Source of the DNA: Heliomarina sp018223035
Lineage (GTDB): Bacteria; Pseudomonadota; Alphaproteobacteria; Rhodobacterales; Rhodobacteraceae
NCBI GenBank assembly: GCA_018223035.1
Contig: JAAEZD010000020.1
Span: 1-64,000, forward strand
Direction: 5' to 3'
Length of the DNA stretch: 64,000 nucleotides
The notes beneath the pieces were generated by a model. That model was not told the origin of the DNA, did no database searches, and saw only the letters and a list, made by a program, of their open reading frames with translations. Every line of letters starts with the position of its first letter. Position 1 is the stretch's first letter. Position numbers and translations under genes: made by a program. Below, piece by piece: positions 25,586 to 35,039 of this stretch.

Positions 25586-26190
25586 CACTTGGCCTCCGTT
25601 TTCTCATCGCCGGGCAGGATGTATTCGGCACCCTCCCATGGGCTCATGAAATCGAACTGGCGATATTCCTGCACCAGTGAGACAGGTTCGTATACGACCC
25701 GCTTCTGGGTCTCGTCATAACGAACTTCGGTATATCCCGTAGTCGGGAAATCCTTGCGCAGCGGATGCCCCCGGAACCCGTAGTCGGTCAGGATGCGGCG
25801 CAAATCCGGATGACCCGAGAAGATGATGCCGAACATATCATAAACTTCGCGCTCGAACCAATCCGCAGAGGGGTGAACCTCGGTGATCGAGGGCACGAGA
25901 TCTTCTTCGCGGATCGAAACACGCAGGCGGATACGGTGGTTCTGATACATCGAGAGGAAGTGATAGACGACGTCGAACCGCTTGGGGCGTTCCGGATAGT
26001 CGACACCGGTGATGTCCACCAGCGAACTGAAACGGCAAGTCGCGTCCGATTTCAGGAACTCGACAAAGCCCTTGATGTTGGCCGGGGTCACATCGACGTT
26101 CAGCTCGCCATGGGTCACGTCCCAAGACAGAACACAATCCGGGCGCTTCAATTCGATATGTTCGCCCAGTTCCTTGAGTGCATCGCTCAT
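25585..26190 (-). CDS. nuoC: NADH-quinone oxidoreductase subunit C
   Basis: 201 residues, the 30-kDa subunit of the peripheral arm. The signature ERPKRFDVVYHFLSM and EREVYDMFGIIFSGHPDLRRILTDYGFRGHPLRKDFP is intact. It is separate from NuoD, unlike the E. coli NuoCD fusion. Its ATG at 26190 overlaps the nuoB stop (ATGA). Confidence 0.97.
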   Translation of the reverse strand: MSDALKELGEHIELKRPDCVLSWDVTHGELNVDVTPANIKGFVEFLKSDATCRFSSLVDITGVDYPERPKRFDVVYHFLSMYQNHRIRLRVSIREEDLVPSITEVHPSADWFEREVYDMFGIIFSGHPDLRRILTDYGFRGHPLRKDFPTTGYTEVRYDETQKRVVYEPVSLVQEYRQFDFMSPWEGAEYILPGDEKTEAK

Positions 26191-26807
26191 CGTACGATTG
26201 TCCCCGTGCGGCGAATTTTCCGTTGCAGCTGCATCAGCCCGTAAAGCAGGGCTTCGGCGGTCGGCGGGCAGCCAGGCACATAGATGTCGACGGGCACGAT
26301 CCGGTCGCAGCCGCGCACGACGGAGTAGGAATAGTGATAATAGCCACCGCCGTTGGCGCAGGAGCCCATCGAGATCACATAGCGCGGCTCGGGCATCTGG
26401 TCGTAAACCTTGCGCAGGGCCGGTGCCATCTTGTTGGTCAACGTGCCTGCCACGATCATCACGTCGGACTGGCGCGGAGAGGCGCGCGGCGCGATGCCAA
26501 AGCGTTCGGCGTCGTAGCGCGGCATCGAGGTGTGCATCATTTCGACCGCACAGCACGCGAGACCGAAGGTCATCCAGTGCAGCGAACCGGTCCGCGCCCA
26601 GTTGATGAGATCCTCGGTCGAGGTCAGGATAAAGCCCTTGTCCTGAAGATCCTTGTTGAGGCTCTGAACAGCGGTTTCGCCTTCGAATACAGGCGGCTGG
26701 TGCTGGACATCCGCCATGTTGGACGGGCCGGATTTCACGCGCGGGGTCTGATCGCCCTGCCCCTGTGTCCGCGTGACGAGGGCGTCCTGATCGTTATCTA
26801 CTGCCAT
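26187..26807 (-). CDS. nuoB: NADH-quinone oxidoreductase subunit B
   Basis: 206 residues. The N2 4Fe-4S cluster ligands are in GLACCAVEMMH, SMGSCANGGG and VPGCPPTAEAL, the last cluster before quinone. I choose ATG 26807 (MAVDNDQDAL), which overlaps the end of nuoA by 10 bases. The conserved core begins at about residue 45, so an internal start at 26717 is also possible. Confidence 0.95.
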   Translation of the reverse strand: MAVDNDQDALVTRTQGQGDQTPRVKSGPSNMADVQHQPPVFEGETAVQSLNKDLQDKGFILTSTEDLINWARTGSLHWMTFGLACCAVEMMHTSMPRYDAERFGIAPRASPRQSDVMIVAGTLTNKMAPALRKVYDQMPEPRYVISMGSCANGGGYYHYSYSVVRGCDRIVPVDIYVPGCPPTAEALLYGLMQLQRKIRRTGTIVR

Positions 26808-27163
26808 TCCAGCGCCCCTTTCTTCCATTCATAGGCAAAGCCGATGGTCAGCACGCCGAGGAATACCATCATCGACCAGAAACCGACCATGCTCACATCC
26901 TTGAACGACACGGCCCAGGGGAAGAGGAAAGCGATCTCAAGATCGAAAATGATGAAGAGAATCGAGACGAGGTAGAAACGCACGTCGAACTTCATCCGCG
27001 CATCGTCGAATGCGTTGAACCCGCATTCGTAGGCAGACACCTTTTCCGGGTCCGGGTTACGGACCGCCAGAACAGCCGCCGCGAGGATCAGGATTGCTCC
27101 GAGACCTATTGCGACAGCCAAAAACACCAGAATGGGGAGGTATTCCCGCAACATCTCTTCCAC
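26798..27163 (-). CDS. nuoA: NADH-quinone oxidoreductase subunit A
   Basis: 121 residues, three membrane helices. The conserved YECGFNAFDDARMKFDVRFYL loop, which contacts the quinone chamber, is present. It is the first gene of the operon. It starts with GTG 27163, preceded by AAGGAG at 6 bases; the ATG 9 bases inside is less well placed. Confidence 0.96.
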   Translation of the reverse strand: MEEMLREYLPILVFLAVAIGLGAILILAAAVLAVRNPDPEKVSAYECGFNAFDDARMKFDVRFYLVSILFIIFDLEIAFLFPWAVSFKDVSMVGFWSMMVFLGVLTIGFAYEWKKGALEWQ

Positions 27164-27229
27164 GAGTGGCTCCTTTTGCTACGCACCCCTGAAAGGTTGC
27201 GCCGTCAAGTGGCATGTTGACCTTGGCCT

Positions 27230-27258
27230 TGTGTATCCCTGTGTTCCGGGAGGGTCAA
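27230..27258 (-). promoter_or_regulatory. Candidate sigma70-type promoter of the nuo operon
   Basis: Reading the minus strand, TTGACC (27253-27258) and TACACA (27230-27235) are separated by 17 bases, about 65 bases before the nuoA start. It is the best -35/-10 pair in the 200-base gap. Farther upstream the gap also holds a CGCCGC-AAT-GCGGCG hairpin (about 27335-27349) without a T-run. Confidence 0.45.
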
Positions 27259-27364
27259 CGGGGCCAGACCGCTCTTGATGCGGCTCATATCGCCGCAGAA
27301 GCGGAATATGTTCAAATGATTAACACTTTTCGCGCCGCATTGCGGCGAATGCGCGTCTTTACGG

Positions 27365-28150
27365 CTACGTCACGATCCACGGCGCCTTTTCCTTGCGGAA
27401 AAATGCGCCGACTCCCTCGACCGCTTCGGTGGTTTCCCATTGCCGGGCCAGTGCACGAATGGTGCGGTCGATGACCTCTTCGTCGATCGTCAGCCCGAAA
27501 GAGCGGGCAAGCCGCTTGGATTCGGCCACGGCGCTTGGCGCACAGGAAAGATACGGCACGACCTCGGCTTCGACGGCCTGTTCGAGATGGTCAGGCGCGA
27601 CGACTCGTGAGATCAGGCCAAGGTCGATCGCTTCGGTCGCGTCAAAGATGCGCGCGGACATGAAAACACGACGCGCCATCGCCTCTCCCATCCGGGCAAG
27701 GCAGTATGGGCTGATCGTCGCCGGGATGAGTCCCAGCCTAGTTTCGGTAAAGCCAAGCTTGGCGTGATCCACCGCAATGACGACGTCGCAGACGCTGATC
27801 AGACCGAGACCCCCACCAAAGGCGTTACCCTGAACGGCACCGATCACAGGCTGAGGCAGCGTGTTCATCGCAAAAAGCATGTCAGCGAGCTTGCGCGCTT
27901 CTCGATAGCGGGTGTCGCCATCTGCCGCCATTTGTTCCTGCATCCATTTGAGGTCGCCGCCGGCGCAAAAGGTCTTGCCCGCGCCGGTGAGCACGACAAC
28001 CCGGATCGCGGAATCAGCAGCGATGCTTGCGGCGGCCTCGGTCAGCTCGGCGATCATGCGTGCCGACATGGCATTGTGCTTTTCAGAGCGTTCCAGCGTC
28101 AGATGCGCGACGCCTCGTTCATCCGTCGTCAGTGAAATTTCTTCAAACAT
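27365..28150 (-). CDS. Enoyl-CoA hydratase/isomerase family protein, likely methylglutaconyl-CoA hydratase
   Basis: 261 residues of the crotonase fold. The oxyanion-hole segments AGKTFCAGGDLKWM and GAVQGNAFGGGLGLISVCDVV and the glutamate region FTETRLGLIPATISPY are clear. As the last gene of an isovaleryl-CoA/methylcrotonyl-CoA operon it most likely hydrates 3-methylglutaconyl-CoA to HMG-CoA (LiuC role), which is inference from context. Its start overlaps the HMG-CoA lyase gene by 8 bases. Confidence 0.88.
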   Translation of the reverse strand: MFEEISLTTDERGVAHLTLERSEKHNAMSARMIAELTEAAASIAADSAIRVVVLTGAGKTFCAGGDLKWMQEQMAADGDTRYREARKLADMLFAMNTLPQPVIGAVQGNAFGGGLGLISVCDVVIAVDHAKLGFTETRLGLIPATISPYCLARMGEAMARRVFMSARIFDATEAIDLGLISRVVAPDHLEQAVEAEVVPYLSCAPSAVAESKRLARSFGLTIDEEVIDRTIRALARQWETTEAVEGVGAFFRKEKAPWIVT

Positions 28151-29012
28151 GCGCTTCCTGCTCTCCGCGCATGGAACGGGCCATCTGGGCCGCTTGGCTG
28201 ATCACGTCCATGTCGAGACCGGTATCGTAACCGAGCCGCTCAAGATGCGTCGCGACAGCCTCGGTCGCGACATTTCCCGCCGCGCCGGGCGCATAAGGAC
28301 AGCCGCCGAGCCCGCCAACGGCCGCGTCGAAGACCCTCACGCCAAGAGACAGGGCGGCGTCGATATTGGCGAGCGCGCGGCCGGAGGTGTCGTGGAAATG
28401 CCCGGCAAGGCGCCCGACCGGGATGACATCCCGCACTTTCAACAGCATGCGCGCGATACTGTCCGGCGTGGCCTTGCCCAGTGTGTCACCGAGGGAGATC
28501 TCGTAACAGCCCATCGCAAAGAGGCGATCCGCAACCGCAGCCACCTGCGACGGTGCGGTGGGGCCGTCGAACGGGCAGTCTGTCACGCAGGATACATAAC
28601 CCCGAACCGGGAGATCGATATGGCGAGCGGCCTCTAGGATCGGCGCAAAGCGGTCGAGCGATTCCTCGATGCTGGCATTGATGTTGGCGCGGCTGAACCC
28701 TTCACTGGCCGAGGCGAAGACAGCGATTTCGTCAGCCTTTGCAGCAAGTGCGTCCTCGTAGCCACGCATATTGGGCGTCAAAGCGGCATATCGCACACCA
28801 TCGGCACGCTTGATACCCAGAAGAACCTCGCCACTGCCTGCCATCTGCGGCACCCACTTGGGGCTCACGAAACTGGCGCATTCGATGCGCTTGAAGCCAG
28901 CGTTGCTCAGACAATCGACGAGTTCGATTTTTTCCGAAACCGGAATTTCGCGTTTTTCGTTCTGCAGACCGTCGCGCGGACCGACCTCAAAGATTTCAAC
29001 ATATCCCGTCAT
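28143..29012 (-). CDS. Hydroxymethylglutaryl-CoA lyase
   Basis: 289 residues, a DRE-TIM metallolyase. The opening FEVGPRDGLQNEK supplies the metal-binding Asp and catalytic Arg, and the signature GLGGCPYAPGAAGNVATE contains the active-site cysteine. It splits HMG-CoA into acetoacetate and acetyl-CoA, the last step of leucine catabolism (mvaB/liuE role). It is 63 bases downstream of the carboxylase alpha subunit. Confidence 0.95.
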   Translation of the reverse strand: MTGYVEIFEVGPRDGLQNEKREIPVSEKIELVDCLSNAGFKRIECASFVSPKWVPQMAGSGEVLLGIKRADGVRYAALTPNMRGYEDALAAKADEIAVFASASEGFSRANINASIEESLDRFAPILEAARHIDLPVRGYVSCVTDCPFDGPTAPSQVAAVADRLFAMGCYEISLGDTLGKATPDSIARMLLKVRDVIPVGRLAGHFHDTSGRALANIDAALSLGVRVFDAAVGGLGGCPYAPGAAGNVATEAVATHLERLGYDTGLDMDVISQAAQMARSMRGEQEAHV

Positions 29013-29075
29013 GTCAGCTTCTCCCTCTCTGGGCCGGTAGGTCAGATTATCTCCGACCGCGCACCGCCATCTTGA

Positions 29076-31010
29076 TCATTCCAACGCTTCCAGCCGGACC
29101 AGCGCTGCACCGCTGTCGACCTGATCGCCCGCCTTGGCCAGCACTTCTGCCACGACGCCATCGCGGGCGGCCAGCAGTGAATGCTCCATTTTCATCGCTT
29201 CGAGAACCGCCAGCCGATCTCCTTCGCTGACAGAAGCACCTGTCTCGGCATAGATCGCCTTGACGAGTCCCGGCATCGGCGCTTCGATCAGATTGCCGTC
29301 GCCATGACTGCCTGCCACGCGATCAAACGGATCGACCGCTTCAAAAGCGAACCCGTAGCCATCAAACACCGTAACCGTCGATCCGGCAATGGCGAAATCC
29401 GGCATTGCCCGGTCGCCCACCAGCCACGTCCCCGAGATGCGTTCAGCGATCACTTTGGCACCATCCACGTACCAGGCCTGACGGTTCTGCCCTTCGGCAT
29501 CGACTTTCAGGGTCAGGATTTCTCCCTGCCCTAAAAGCCGGACCGTTTGCGACAAGGGTGACCATAGTGAAAAGCCGCTTTCACAGCTTGAGTCGACCAG
29601 ATTGGTTACCGCCATTGCTGCCACTACCGCATGGCGGGGTTCGGGTTCAGGCGCAGAGACGAGTGCGTCGATGTCGCGGCCGATCAAACCGGTATCGACG
29701 TCGCCTTTGGCGAATCCCGCGTGCCCCGCGAGCGCGCCCAGAAAGGCGAGGTTGGTGACGGTTCCCCCGACCTTCGTGCCCGCAAGCGCGCGTGAAAGGC
29801 GTTTCAGCGCGATAGCGCGGGTCGGCCCATGCACGATCACCTTGGCGATCATCGGATCGTACCAAGGGCTGATCACGTCCCCTGCCCGCACGCCGCTGTC
29901 GGCGCGGACATCCGCGGGGAATTCCAGATAGGTCAGCTCACCCGTTGCAGGCAGGAATCCCTTCGGCACGTCCTCGGCGTAGAGGCGGGCCTCGAAGGCG
30001 TGCCCGTCGATGGCGAGTTCATCCTGTCGTTTCGGGAGCTCCTCTCCGGCGGCAACCCGCAACTGCCATTCCACAAGGTCCACGCCTGTAATCGCCTCCG
30101 TCACCGGGTGTTCGACCTGCAGACGGGTATTCATCTCCATGAAATAAAAGCGGTCGCTGCGCAGCCCCTCGGAGGCATCGACAATGAATTCCACCGTGCC
30201 TGCGCCCTTGTAACCAATGGCTTCGGCCGCGCGCACGGCGGCCTCGCCCATGGCAAAGCGCATTTCCTCGGTCATCCCGGGTGCCGGGGCCTCCTCGATG
30301 ACTTTCTGGTGGCGGCGCTGCAGGGAACAGTCCCGTTCGAAGAGATGAACCGCGCGCTTGCCATCACCAAAGACCTGAACTTCGATATGCCGGGGCTTGG
30401 CGACAAATTTCTCTACCAGGACATCCGTGTTTCCGAAAGCGGTGCGGGCCTCACCACGGGCGCTTTCCAGAGCGGCGGCGAAATCGCCGGGCTTTTCAAC
30501 CTGCCGCATGCCTTTACCGCCACCGCCAGCGACCGCCTTGATCAGAACCGGATAGCCAATTTCGTCGGCACGCTCAGAAAGAAAGGCGTCACCCTGATCT
30601 TTGCCATGATAGCCGGGCACGACCGGGACGCCGGCCTTTTCCATCAGCGCCTTTGCCGCGTCCTTGAGACCCATCGCACGGATCGCTTTCGCCGACGGGC
30701 CGATGAAAACCAGCCCCGCCGCTTCGACCGCTTCGACGAAATCGGGGTTTTCGGACAGAAACCCATAGCCGGGATGGATCGCCTGCGCGCCGGTTTCCAG
30801 GGCGGCGCGAATGATCACCTTGGATTTGAGGTAGCTATCAGACGGAGCTGCGCCGCCGATATGTATCGCGTGATCGGCCATCTGGACATGGCGCGAACCG
30901 GCGTCCGCGTCGGAATAGACCGCCACGCATCTGACGCCCATTCCCCGCGCGGTCTCTATGACCCGGCAGGCGATTTCGCCGCGATTGGCAATCAGAATCG
31001 TGTCAAACAT
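29076..31010 (-). CDS. Methylcrotonyl-CoA carboxylase, biotin-carrying alpha subunit
   Basis: 644 residues: a biotin carboxylase domain (about 1-445, with LIKAVAGGGGKGMRQV ATP-grasp loop and EMNTRLQVEHPVTEAITG), a middle domain, and a C-terminal biotinyl domain with EAMKMEHSLLA, the lysine that BirA modifies. It carboxylates biotin with bicarbonate and ATP. The context with the beta subunit and isovaleryl-CoA dehydrogenase identifies the substrate as 3-methylcrotonyl-CoA rather than propionyl-CoA or acetyl-CoA. Confidence 0.93.
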   Translation of the reverse strand: MFDTILIANRGEIACRVIETARGMGVRCVAVYSDADAGSRHVQMADHAIHIGGAAPSDSYLKSKVIIRAALETGAQAIHPGYGFLSENPDFVEAVEAAGLVFIGPSAKAIRAMGLKDAAKALMEKAGVPVVPGYHGKDQGDAFLSERADEIGYPVLIKAVAGGGGKGMRQVEKPGDFAAALESARGEARTAFGNTDVLVEKFVAKPRHIEVQVFGDGKRAVHLFERDCSLQRRHQKVIEEAPAPGMTEEMRFAMGEAAVRAAEAIGYKGAGTVEFIVDASEGLRSDRFYFMEMNTRLQVEHPVTEAITGVDLVEWQLRVAAGEELPKRQDELAIDGHAFEARLYAEDVPKGFLPATGELTYLEFPADVRADSGVRAGDVISPWYDPMIAKVIVHGPTRAIALKRLSRALAGTKVGGTVTNLAFLGALAGHAGFAKGDVDTGLIGRDIDALVSAPEPEPRHAVVAAMAVTNLVDSSCESGFSLWSPLSQTVRLLGQGEILTLKVDAEGQNRQAWYVDGAKVIAERISGTWLVGDRAMPDFAIAGSTVTVFDGYGFAFEAVDPFDRVAGSHGDGNLIEAPMPGLVKAIYAETGASVSEGDRLAVLEAMKMEHSLLAARDGVVAEVLAKAGDQVDSGAALVRLEALE

Positions 31011-31040
31011 CGATCTTTCCTTCGAGGCTGCAGGATGGAC

Positions 31041-31092
31041 CGGGGGCTGTCTGCCCCCGGACCCCCGAGAGTATTTCGTGCAAGAGGAAAAG
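31041..31092 (+). repeat. Dispersed intergenic GC-rich repeat, copy B
   Basis: GGGGGCTGTCTGCCCCC, then GGACCCCCGAGAGTATTTC and a purine-rich end, in the same order as copy A at 5018-5092 but diverged. It fills the gap between the two carboxylase genes and, on the minus-strand transcript, gives a strong hairpin just before the alpha-subunit gene. Confidence 0.55.
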
Positions 31093-31110
31093 GCAGATCA
31101 TGAACCGGTC

Positions 31111-32715
31111 CTACATGCGGAAGACGCCGAAACGCGTCTCTTTGATCGGAGCGTTGAGCGTAGCAGACAGAGAGAGCGCAAGGACGTCGCGGGTCTTGCG
31201 TGGATCGATGATGCCATCATCCCAGAGGCGGGCGCTGGCATAGAGCGGATGCGATTGCCGGGCGAACATCTCGAGCGTAGGGCGCTTGAATTCCGCCTCT
31301 TCCGCTTCGGACCATGTCCCACCCGAGCGTTCGATGGAATCGCGCCTGACGGTTGCGAGGACTCCGGCCGCCTGTTCGCCGCCCATGACCGAGATGCGCG
31401 AGTTCGGCCAGGTCCAGAGGAATCGCGGGTCATAGGCGCGGCCACACATACCGTAATTGCCCGCGCCGTAAGAGCCCCCGACGAGCATCGTAATCTTCGG
31501 GACTTTTGTCGTTGCAACGGCGGTCACGAGTTTGGCGCCGTGACGGGCGATGCCTTCGGCTTCGTATTTGCGTCCGACCATGAAGCCGGTGATATTCTGC
31601 AGGAAGATCAGTGGGATGCCGCGCTGGCTGCAAAGTTCGACGAAATGCGCGCCCTTGGCGGCACTTTCCGAGAAAAGGACGCCGTTATTGGCAATGATGC
31701 CGATCGGGCAACCGCGGAGATGGGCGAAACCGCAGACGAGGGTTTCTCCGAAGCGGGATTTGAATTCGTCAAAGCGGGAGCCATCGACGATCCGGGCGAT
31801 CACTTCGCGGATGTCGTAGGGCGTGCGCAAATCCTTGGGGACCACGCCCAGAATTCCGTCGGGATCATAGGCAGGCTCTTCGGAGGGTTGCCAGGCGACG
31901 TTGCTGATCACTTTGCGGTTCAGGCCGCCAACTGCGCGCCGGGCCAGTGCAAGAGCGTGGGTATCATCTTCGGCCAAGTAATCCGCAACGCCGGACAAGC
32001 GCGTATGGATGTCGCCGCCACCAAGGTCTTCGGCGGTGACGACCTCGCCGATTGCGGCTTTTACCAGCGGGGGACCGGCAAGGAAGATCGTGCCCTGTTC
32101 CTTGACGATGATCGTGACGTCGGACATGGCCGGAACATAGGCCCCGCCCGCCGTGCAGGAGCCCATGACAACGGCAATCTGCGGAATGCCCTTTGCGCTC
32201 ATGTTCGCCTGGTTGAAGAAGATCCGTCCGAAATGCTCTCGGTCAGGGAACACCTCGTCCTGATTTGGGAGGTTGGCGCCGCCGGAATCGACGAGGTAAA
32301 CACAAGGCAGGCAATTTGTTTCCGCTATTTCCTGGGCGCGCAGGTGTTTCTTGACGGACATCGGGTAATAGGTGCCGCCCTTTACCGTCGCGTCATTACA
32401 GACGACCATGATATCGCGACCATGAATACGCCCGACGCCGGCAATCAAACCTGCCGCCGGGGCCGCATCGTCATACATGCCATGCGCCGCCGTTGCCCCG
32501 ATTTCGAGAAAGGGAGAGCCGGGATCGAGAAGGTTGGCAACCCTCTCGCGCGGCGGCATTTTACCCCTGCTGACATGACGCTCCCGCGCTTTTTCGCCAC
32601 CGCCTTCGGCCGCTTTGGAGGCAGCTTCGCGGATCTCGGCCAGCGCCTCCAGATGGGCCGAGACATTGGCCTTGAAATCATCGGAGGCAGGAAGGGCTTT
32701 CGATTGCAGTTTCAT
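31111..32715 (-). CDS. Methylcrotonyl-CoA carboxylase, beta (carboxyltransferase) subunit
   Basis: 534 residues, carboxyltransferase with two crotonase-like halves. Motifs include RGKMPPRERVANLLDPGSPFLE, CVYLVDSGGANLPNQ, MGSCTAGGAYVPAMSD and GSYGAGNYGMCGRAYDPRF. It transfers CO2 from biotin to 3-methylcrotonyl-CoA. It is the second gene of the operon, 80 bases after isovaleryl-CoA dehydrogenase. Confidence 0.95.
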   Translation of the reverse strand: MKLQSKALPASDDFKANVSAHLEALAEIREAASKAAEGGGEKARERHVSRGKMPPRERVANLLDPGSPFLEIGATAAHGMYDDAAPAAGLIAGVGRIHGRDIMVVCNDATVKGGTYYPMSVKKHLRAQEIAETNCLPCVYLVDSGGANLPNQDEVFPDREHFGRIFFNQANMSAKGIPQIAVVMGSCTAGGAYVPAMSDVTIIVKEQGTIFLAGPPLVKAAIGEVVTAEDLGGGDIHTRLSGVADYLAEDDTHALALARRAVGGLNRKVISNVAWQPSEEPAYDPDGILGVVPKDLRTPYDIREVIARIVDGSRFDEFKSRFGETLVCGFAHLRGCPIGIIANNGVLFSESAAKGAHFVELCSQRGIPLIFLQNITGFMVGRKYEAEGIARHGAKLVTAVATTKVPKITMLVGGSYGAGNYGMCGRAYDPRFLWTWPNSRISVMGGEQAAGVLATVRRDSIERSGGTWSEAEEAEFKRPTLEMFARQSHPLYASARLWDDGIIDPRKTRDVLALSLSATLNAPIKETRFGVFRM

Positions 32716-32795
32716 ATGATCTCCAGATCGATCCGATCGCTGGCGTCATAACGCCGAAGTTTTGAGGAGCCGGGCCAGCCCGCGTCCTATGCCGT

Positions 32796-33959
32796 TCAGG
32801 CCATCGCCGACATGAGTTCCCGACCAACAAGCATGCGCCGGATTTCCGATGTGCCTGCCCCGATTTCCATGAGCTTCGCATCCCGGAAAATACGGGCGAC
32901 CGGCGCGTCGTTCAGGAACCCTGCGCCGCCGAGGGCCTGAACCGCCTGATGGGCCTGTTTCATTGCCTCCTCGGAAGCATAGAGACAACAAGCTGCTGCA
33001 TCCTGGCGGGTGACATCGCCGCGGTCGCAAGCCTTGGCAACCTCATAGACATAGGCGCGGGCGGAGTTCATCGCCGTGTACATGTCGGCGATTTTGCCCT
33101 GCATCAGCTGAAAGTTTCCGATTGGCTGGCCGAATTGCTTGCGTTCGACCATGTAAGGCATGATCTCATCCATACAGGCGGCCATGATCCCGGTTCCGAT
33201 ACCGGCTAGAACGACGCGTTCGTAGTCAAGACCGGACATCAATACCTTTACGCCCTTGCCCTCTTCCCCGAGCACGTTTTCGAACGGAACTTCGCAATCG
33301 TCAAAGATCAACTCCGCCGTGTTCGACCCACGCATGCCCAACTTGTCGAAATGCGGCGAGGTCGAGAACCCCTTGAAGCTTTTTTCAACGAGGAAGGCGG
33401 TTATGCCTTTGGACCCCGCATCCGGGTCCGTCTTGGCGTAAACGACCAGCGTATCCGCGTCGGGGCCGTTGGTGATCCAGTACTTATTGCCGTTCAACCT
33501 ATAGTGATCGTTGCGTTTTTCCGCGTGGAGCTTCATCGACACCACGTCCGATCCGGCACCGGCCTCGCTCATCGCGAGCGCGCCGACATGTTCGCCGGAA
33601 ACAAGTTTTGGCAGGTATTTTTCTTTCTGCTCCTGCGACCCGTTCAGCTTGATCTGGTTAACGCATAAATTCGAATGCGCGCCATAGGACAACGAGACAG
33701 ACGCGCTGGCGCGTGCGACTTCTTCCACGGCGACGGTATGTGCCAAGTAGGACATGCCCGCGCCGCCGAATTCCTCGGGCACAGTCACGCCCAGCAAGCC
33801 GAGTTCGCCCATTTCGCGCCACAGCTCGGAAGGGAAATTGTTCGACCGGTCGATTTCAGCGGCCATCGGTTTCACCCGATCCTGCGCCCAGCGGTGCACC
33901 ATTTCGCGCAGCGCGTTCACGTCCTCGCCAAGATCGAATTGCATAGCTGCTGTGAACAT
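32796..33959 (-). CDS. Isovaleryl-CoA dehydrogenase
   Basis: 387 residues, acyl-CoA dehydrogenase fold. The FAD-contact motifs ALAMSEAGAGSDVVSM and KYWITNGPDADTLVVYAKT are intact, and GLDYERVVLAGIGTG places the catalytic glutamate as in isovaleryl-CoA dehydrogenases rather than on the later helix used by other classes. It oxidises isovaleryl-CoA and passes electrons to ETF. ATG 33959 follows GGGGAGG; a longer frame to 33986 has no such signal. It is the first gene of the leucine degradation operon. Confidence 0.94.
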   Translation of the reverse strand: MFTAAMQFDLGEDVNALREMVHRWAQDRVKPMAAEIDRSNNFPSELWREMGELGLLGVTVPEEFGGAGMSYLAHTVAVEEVARASASVSLSYGAHSNLCVNQIKLNGSQEQKEKYLPKLVSGEHVGALAMSEAGAGSDVVSMKLHAEKRNDHYRLNGNKYWITNGPDADTLVVYAKTDPDAGSKGITAFLVEKSFKGFSTSPHFDKLGMRGSNTAELIFDDCEVPFENVLGEEGKGVKVLMSGLDYERVVLAGIGTGIMAACMDEIMPYMVERKQFGQPIGNFQLMQGKIADMYTAMNSARAYVYEVAKACDRGDVTRQDAAACCLYASEEAMKQAHQAVQALGGAGFLNDAPVARIFRDAKLMEIGAGTSEIRRMLVGRELMSAMA

Positions 33960-33979
33960 ACGCCGCCTCCCCGGTTTAT

Positions 33980-33993
33980 TGAACACTCGTTCA
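33980..33993 (-). promoter_or_regulatory. Candidate operator palindrome of the leucine degradation operon
   Basis: TGAAC-GAGT-GTTCA is an inverted repeat with perfect 5-base arms, 20 bases before the isovaleryl-CoA dehydrogenase start and close to the divergent gene at 34089. It resembles TetR-type acyl-CoA regulator sites in form. No regulator gene lies in the window, so assignment is inference. Confidence 0.4.
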
Positions 33994-34088
33994 TATCCTA
34001 CGCTTCCGGTTTCCGCCGGTCAAGCAGAAGGAACAAGAGTGCCGTGGCGGCGTTGTCAGGAAAGATCGAAAGCTGAAAGGAATGAATC

Positions 34089-34559
34089 ATGGCAACGGAT
34101 CTCAAAGCCGACTTCTGGAAACGGATCGATAATGTACAGGCAGGCCTTCTGACCGCGAGTGGAGAGCGCCCCGTTCCAATGGCGCCGCAAGCCGACGCGG
34201 ACGACAACGCAATCTGGTTCATTACCGCTGCGGGCACGGACCCCGAGAAAGCCGCCCATGGCGGCGCCGAAGCCGCGTTTTATGTGGCCGATCCCAAGGC
34301 AGACATTTATGCGAACGTGGAAGGTCGGCTGGAGATATCGCACGACAGCGAAAAGCTGGGCGAGGTATGGAACGCCTTTGCCGCCGCGTGGTTTGAAGAT
34401 GGCCGTGAAGACGAGGATGTTCGCCTGATCAAGTTCACCCCGCACAAGGCAGAAGTCTGGCTGACGGAAAGCTCTGCCGCGTTCCTCTATGAAGTCGCAA
34501 AAGCGAATTTAACGGATGACACGCCGGACGGCGGCGAGCATGGTCAGATCACCTTTTGA
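34089..34559 (+). CDS. Pyridoxamine 5'-phosphate oxidase-fold (general stress) protein
   Basis: 156 residues of the split-barrel FMN-binding type (DNAIWFITAAGTDPEKAAHG, then KADIYANVEGRLEISHDSEKL), as in the general stress protein 26 group. These bind FMN or related flavins; the actual reaction is unknown. GAAAGG lies 8 bases before the ATG. It is divergent from the leucine degradation operon and followed after 20 bases by creA. Confidence 0.82.
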   Translation: MATDLKADFWKRIDNVQAGLLTASGERPVPMAPQADADDNAIWFITAAGTDPEKAAHGGAEAAFYVADPKADIYANVEGRLEISHDSEKLGEVWNAFAAAWFEDGREDEDVRLIKFTPHKAEVWLTESSAAFLYEVAKANLTDDTPDGGEHGQITF

Positions 34560-34579
34560 TTGAAACGAAAGTCTGACCG

Positions 34580-35035
34580 ATGATTAATATCCGCGCCGTT
34601 TTCGCCGCCTTGCTGATTTGTGCCGGGCCCGTCCGGGCCGAGGAGGTCGGAGAAGTCGGCGTGGATTGGGTTGGCAATGACATCATGATCGAAGCCATTG
34701 CCGACCCCAAGGTCGAGGGTGTGACCTGCCACATCGCTTATTTCGACCGCGGGCTGTTCGACCGCCTGTCAAAGGGGAACTGGTTCGAGGATCCCTCCAA
34801 CGCGTCTATTTCTTGCAGGCAGACCGGACCGATAAAAATCGGAGACATCGACCGCGACGAGGACGGTGAAGACGTTTTTCGAACGTCCCGCTCGATTATT
34901 CTGAAATCCTTGCGCGTCAAACGGATCTTTGACGAAAAGAACCAGACGCTGATTTACCTTGCTCACGCAGCTGAACTGACCGACGGCTCCGCCAAGCTGT
35001 CGATGTCGACTGTCCCGCTTTACAATTCGGACTGA
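34580..35035 (+). CDS. creA: CreA family protein, exported
   Basis: 151 residues. A short signal peptide (AVFAALLICAGPVRAEEVG) suggests cleavage after residue 20 and a periplasmic location. The family core EVGEVGVDWVGNDIMIEAIADPKVEGVTCHIAYFDRG and the two cysteines fit CreA. Its biochemical role is not established. It follows the flavin-fold gene by 20 bases and may be co-transcribed. Confidence 0.88.
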   Translation: MINIRAVFAALLICAGPVRAEEVGEVGVDWVGNDIMIEAIADPKVEGVTCHIAYFDRGLFDRLSKGNWFEDPSNASISCRQTGPIKIGDIDRDEDGEDVFRTSRSIILKSLRVKRIFDEKNQTLIYLAHAAELTDGSAKLSMSTVPLYNSD

Positions 35036-35039
35036 GGCC

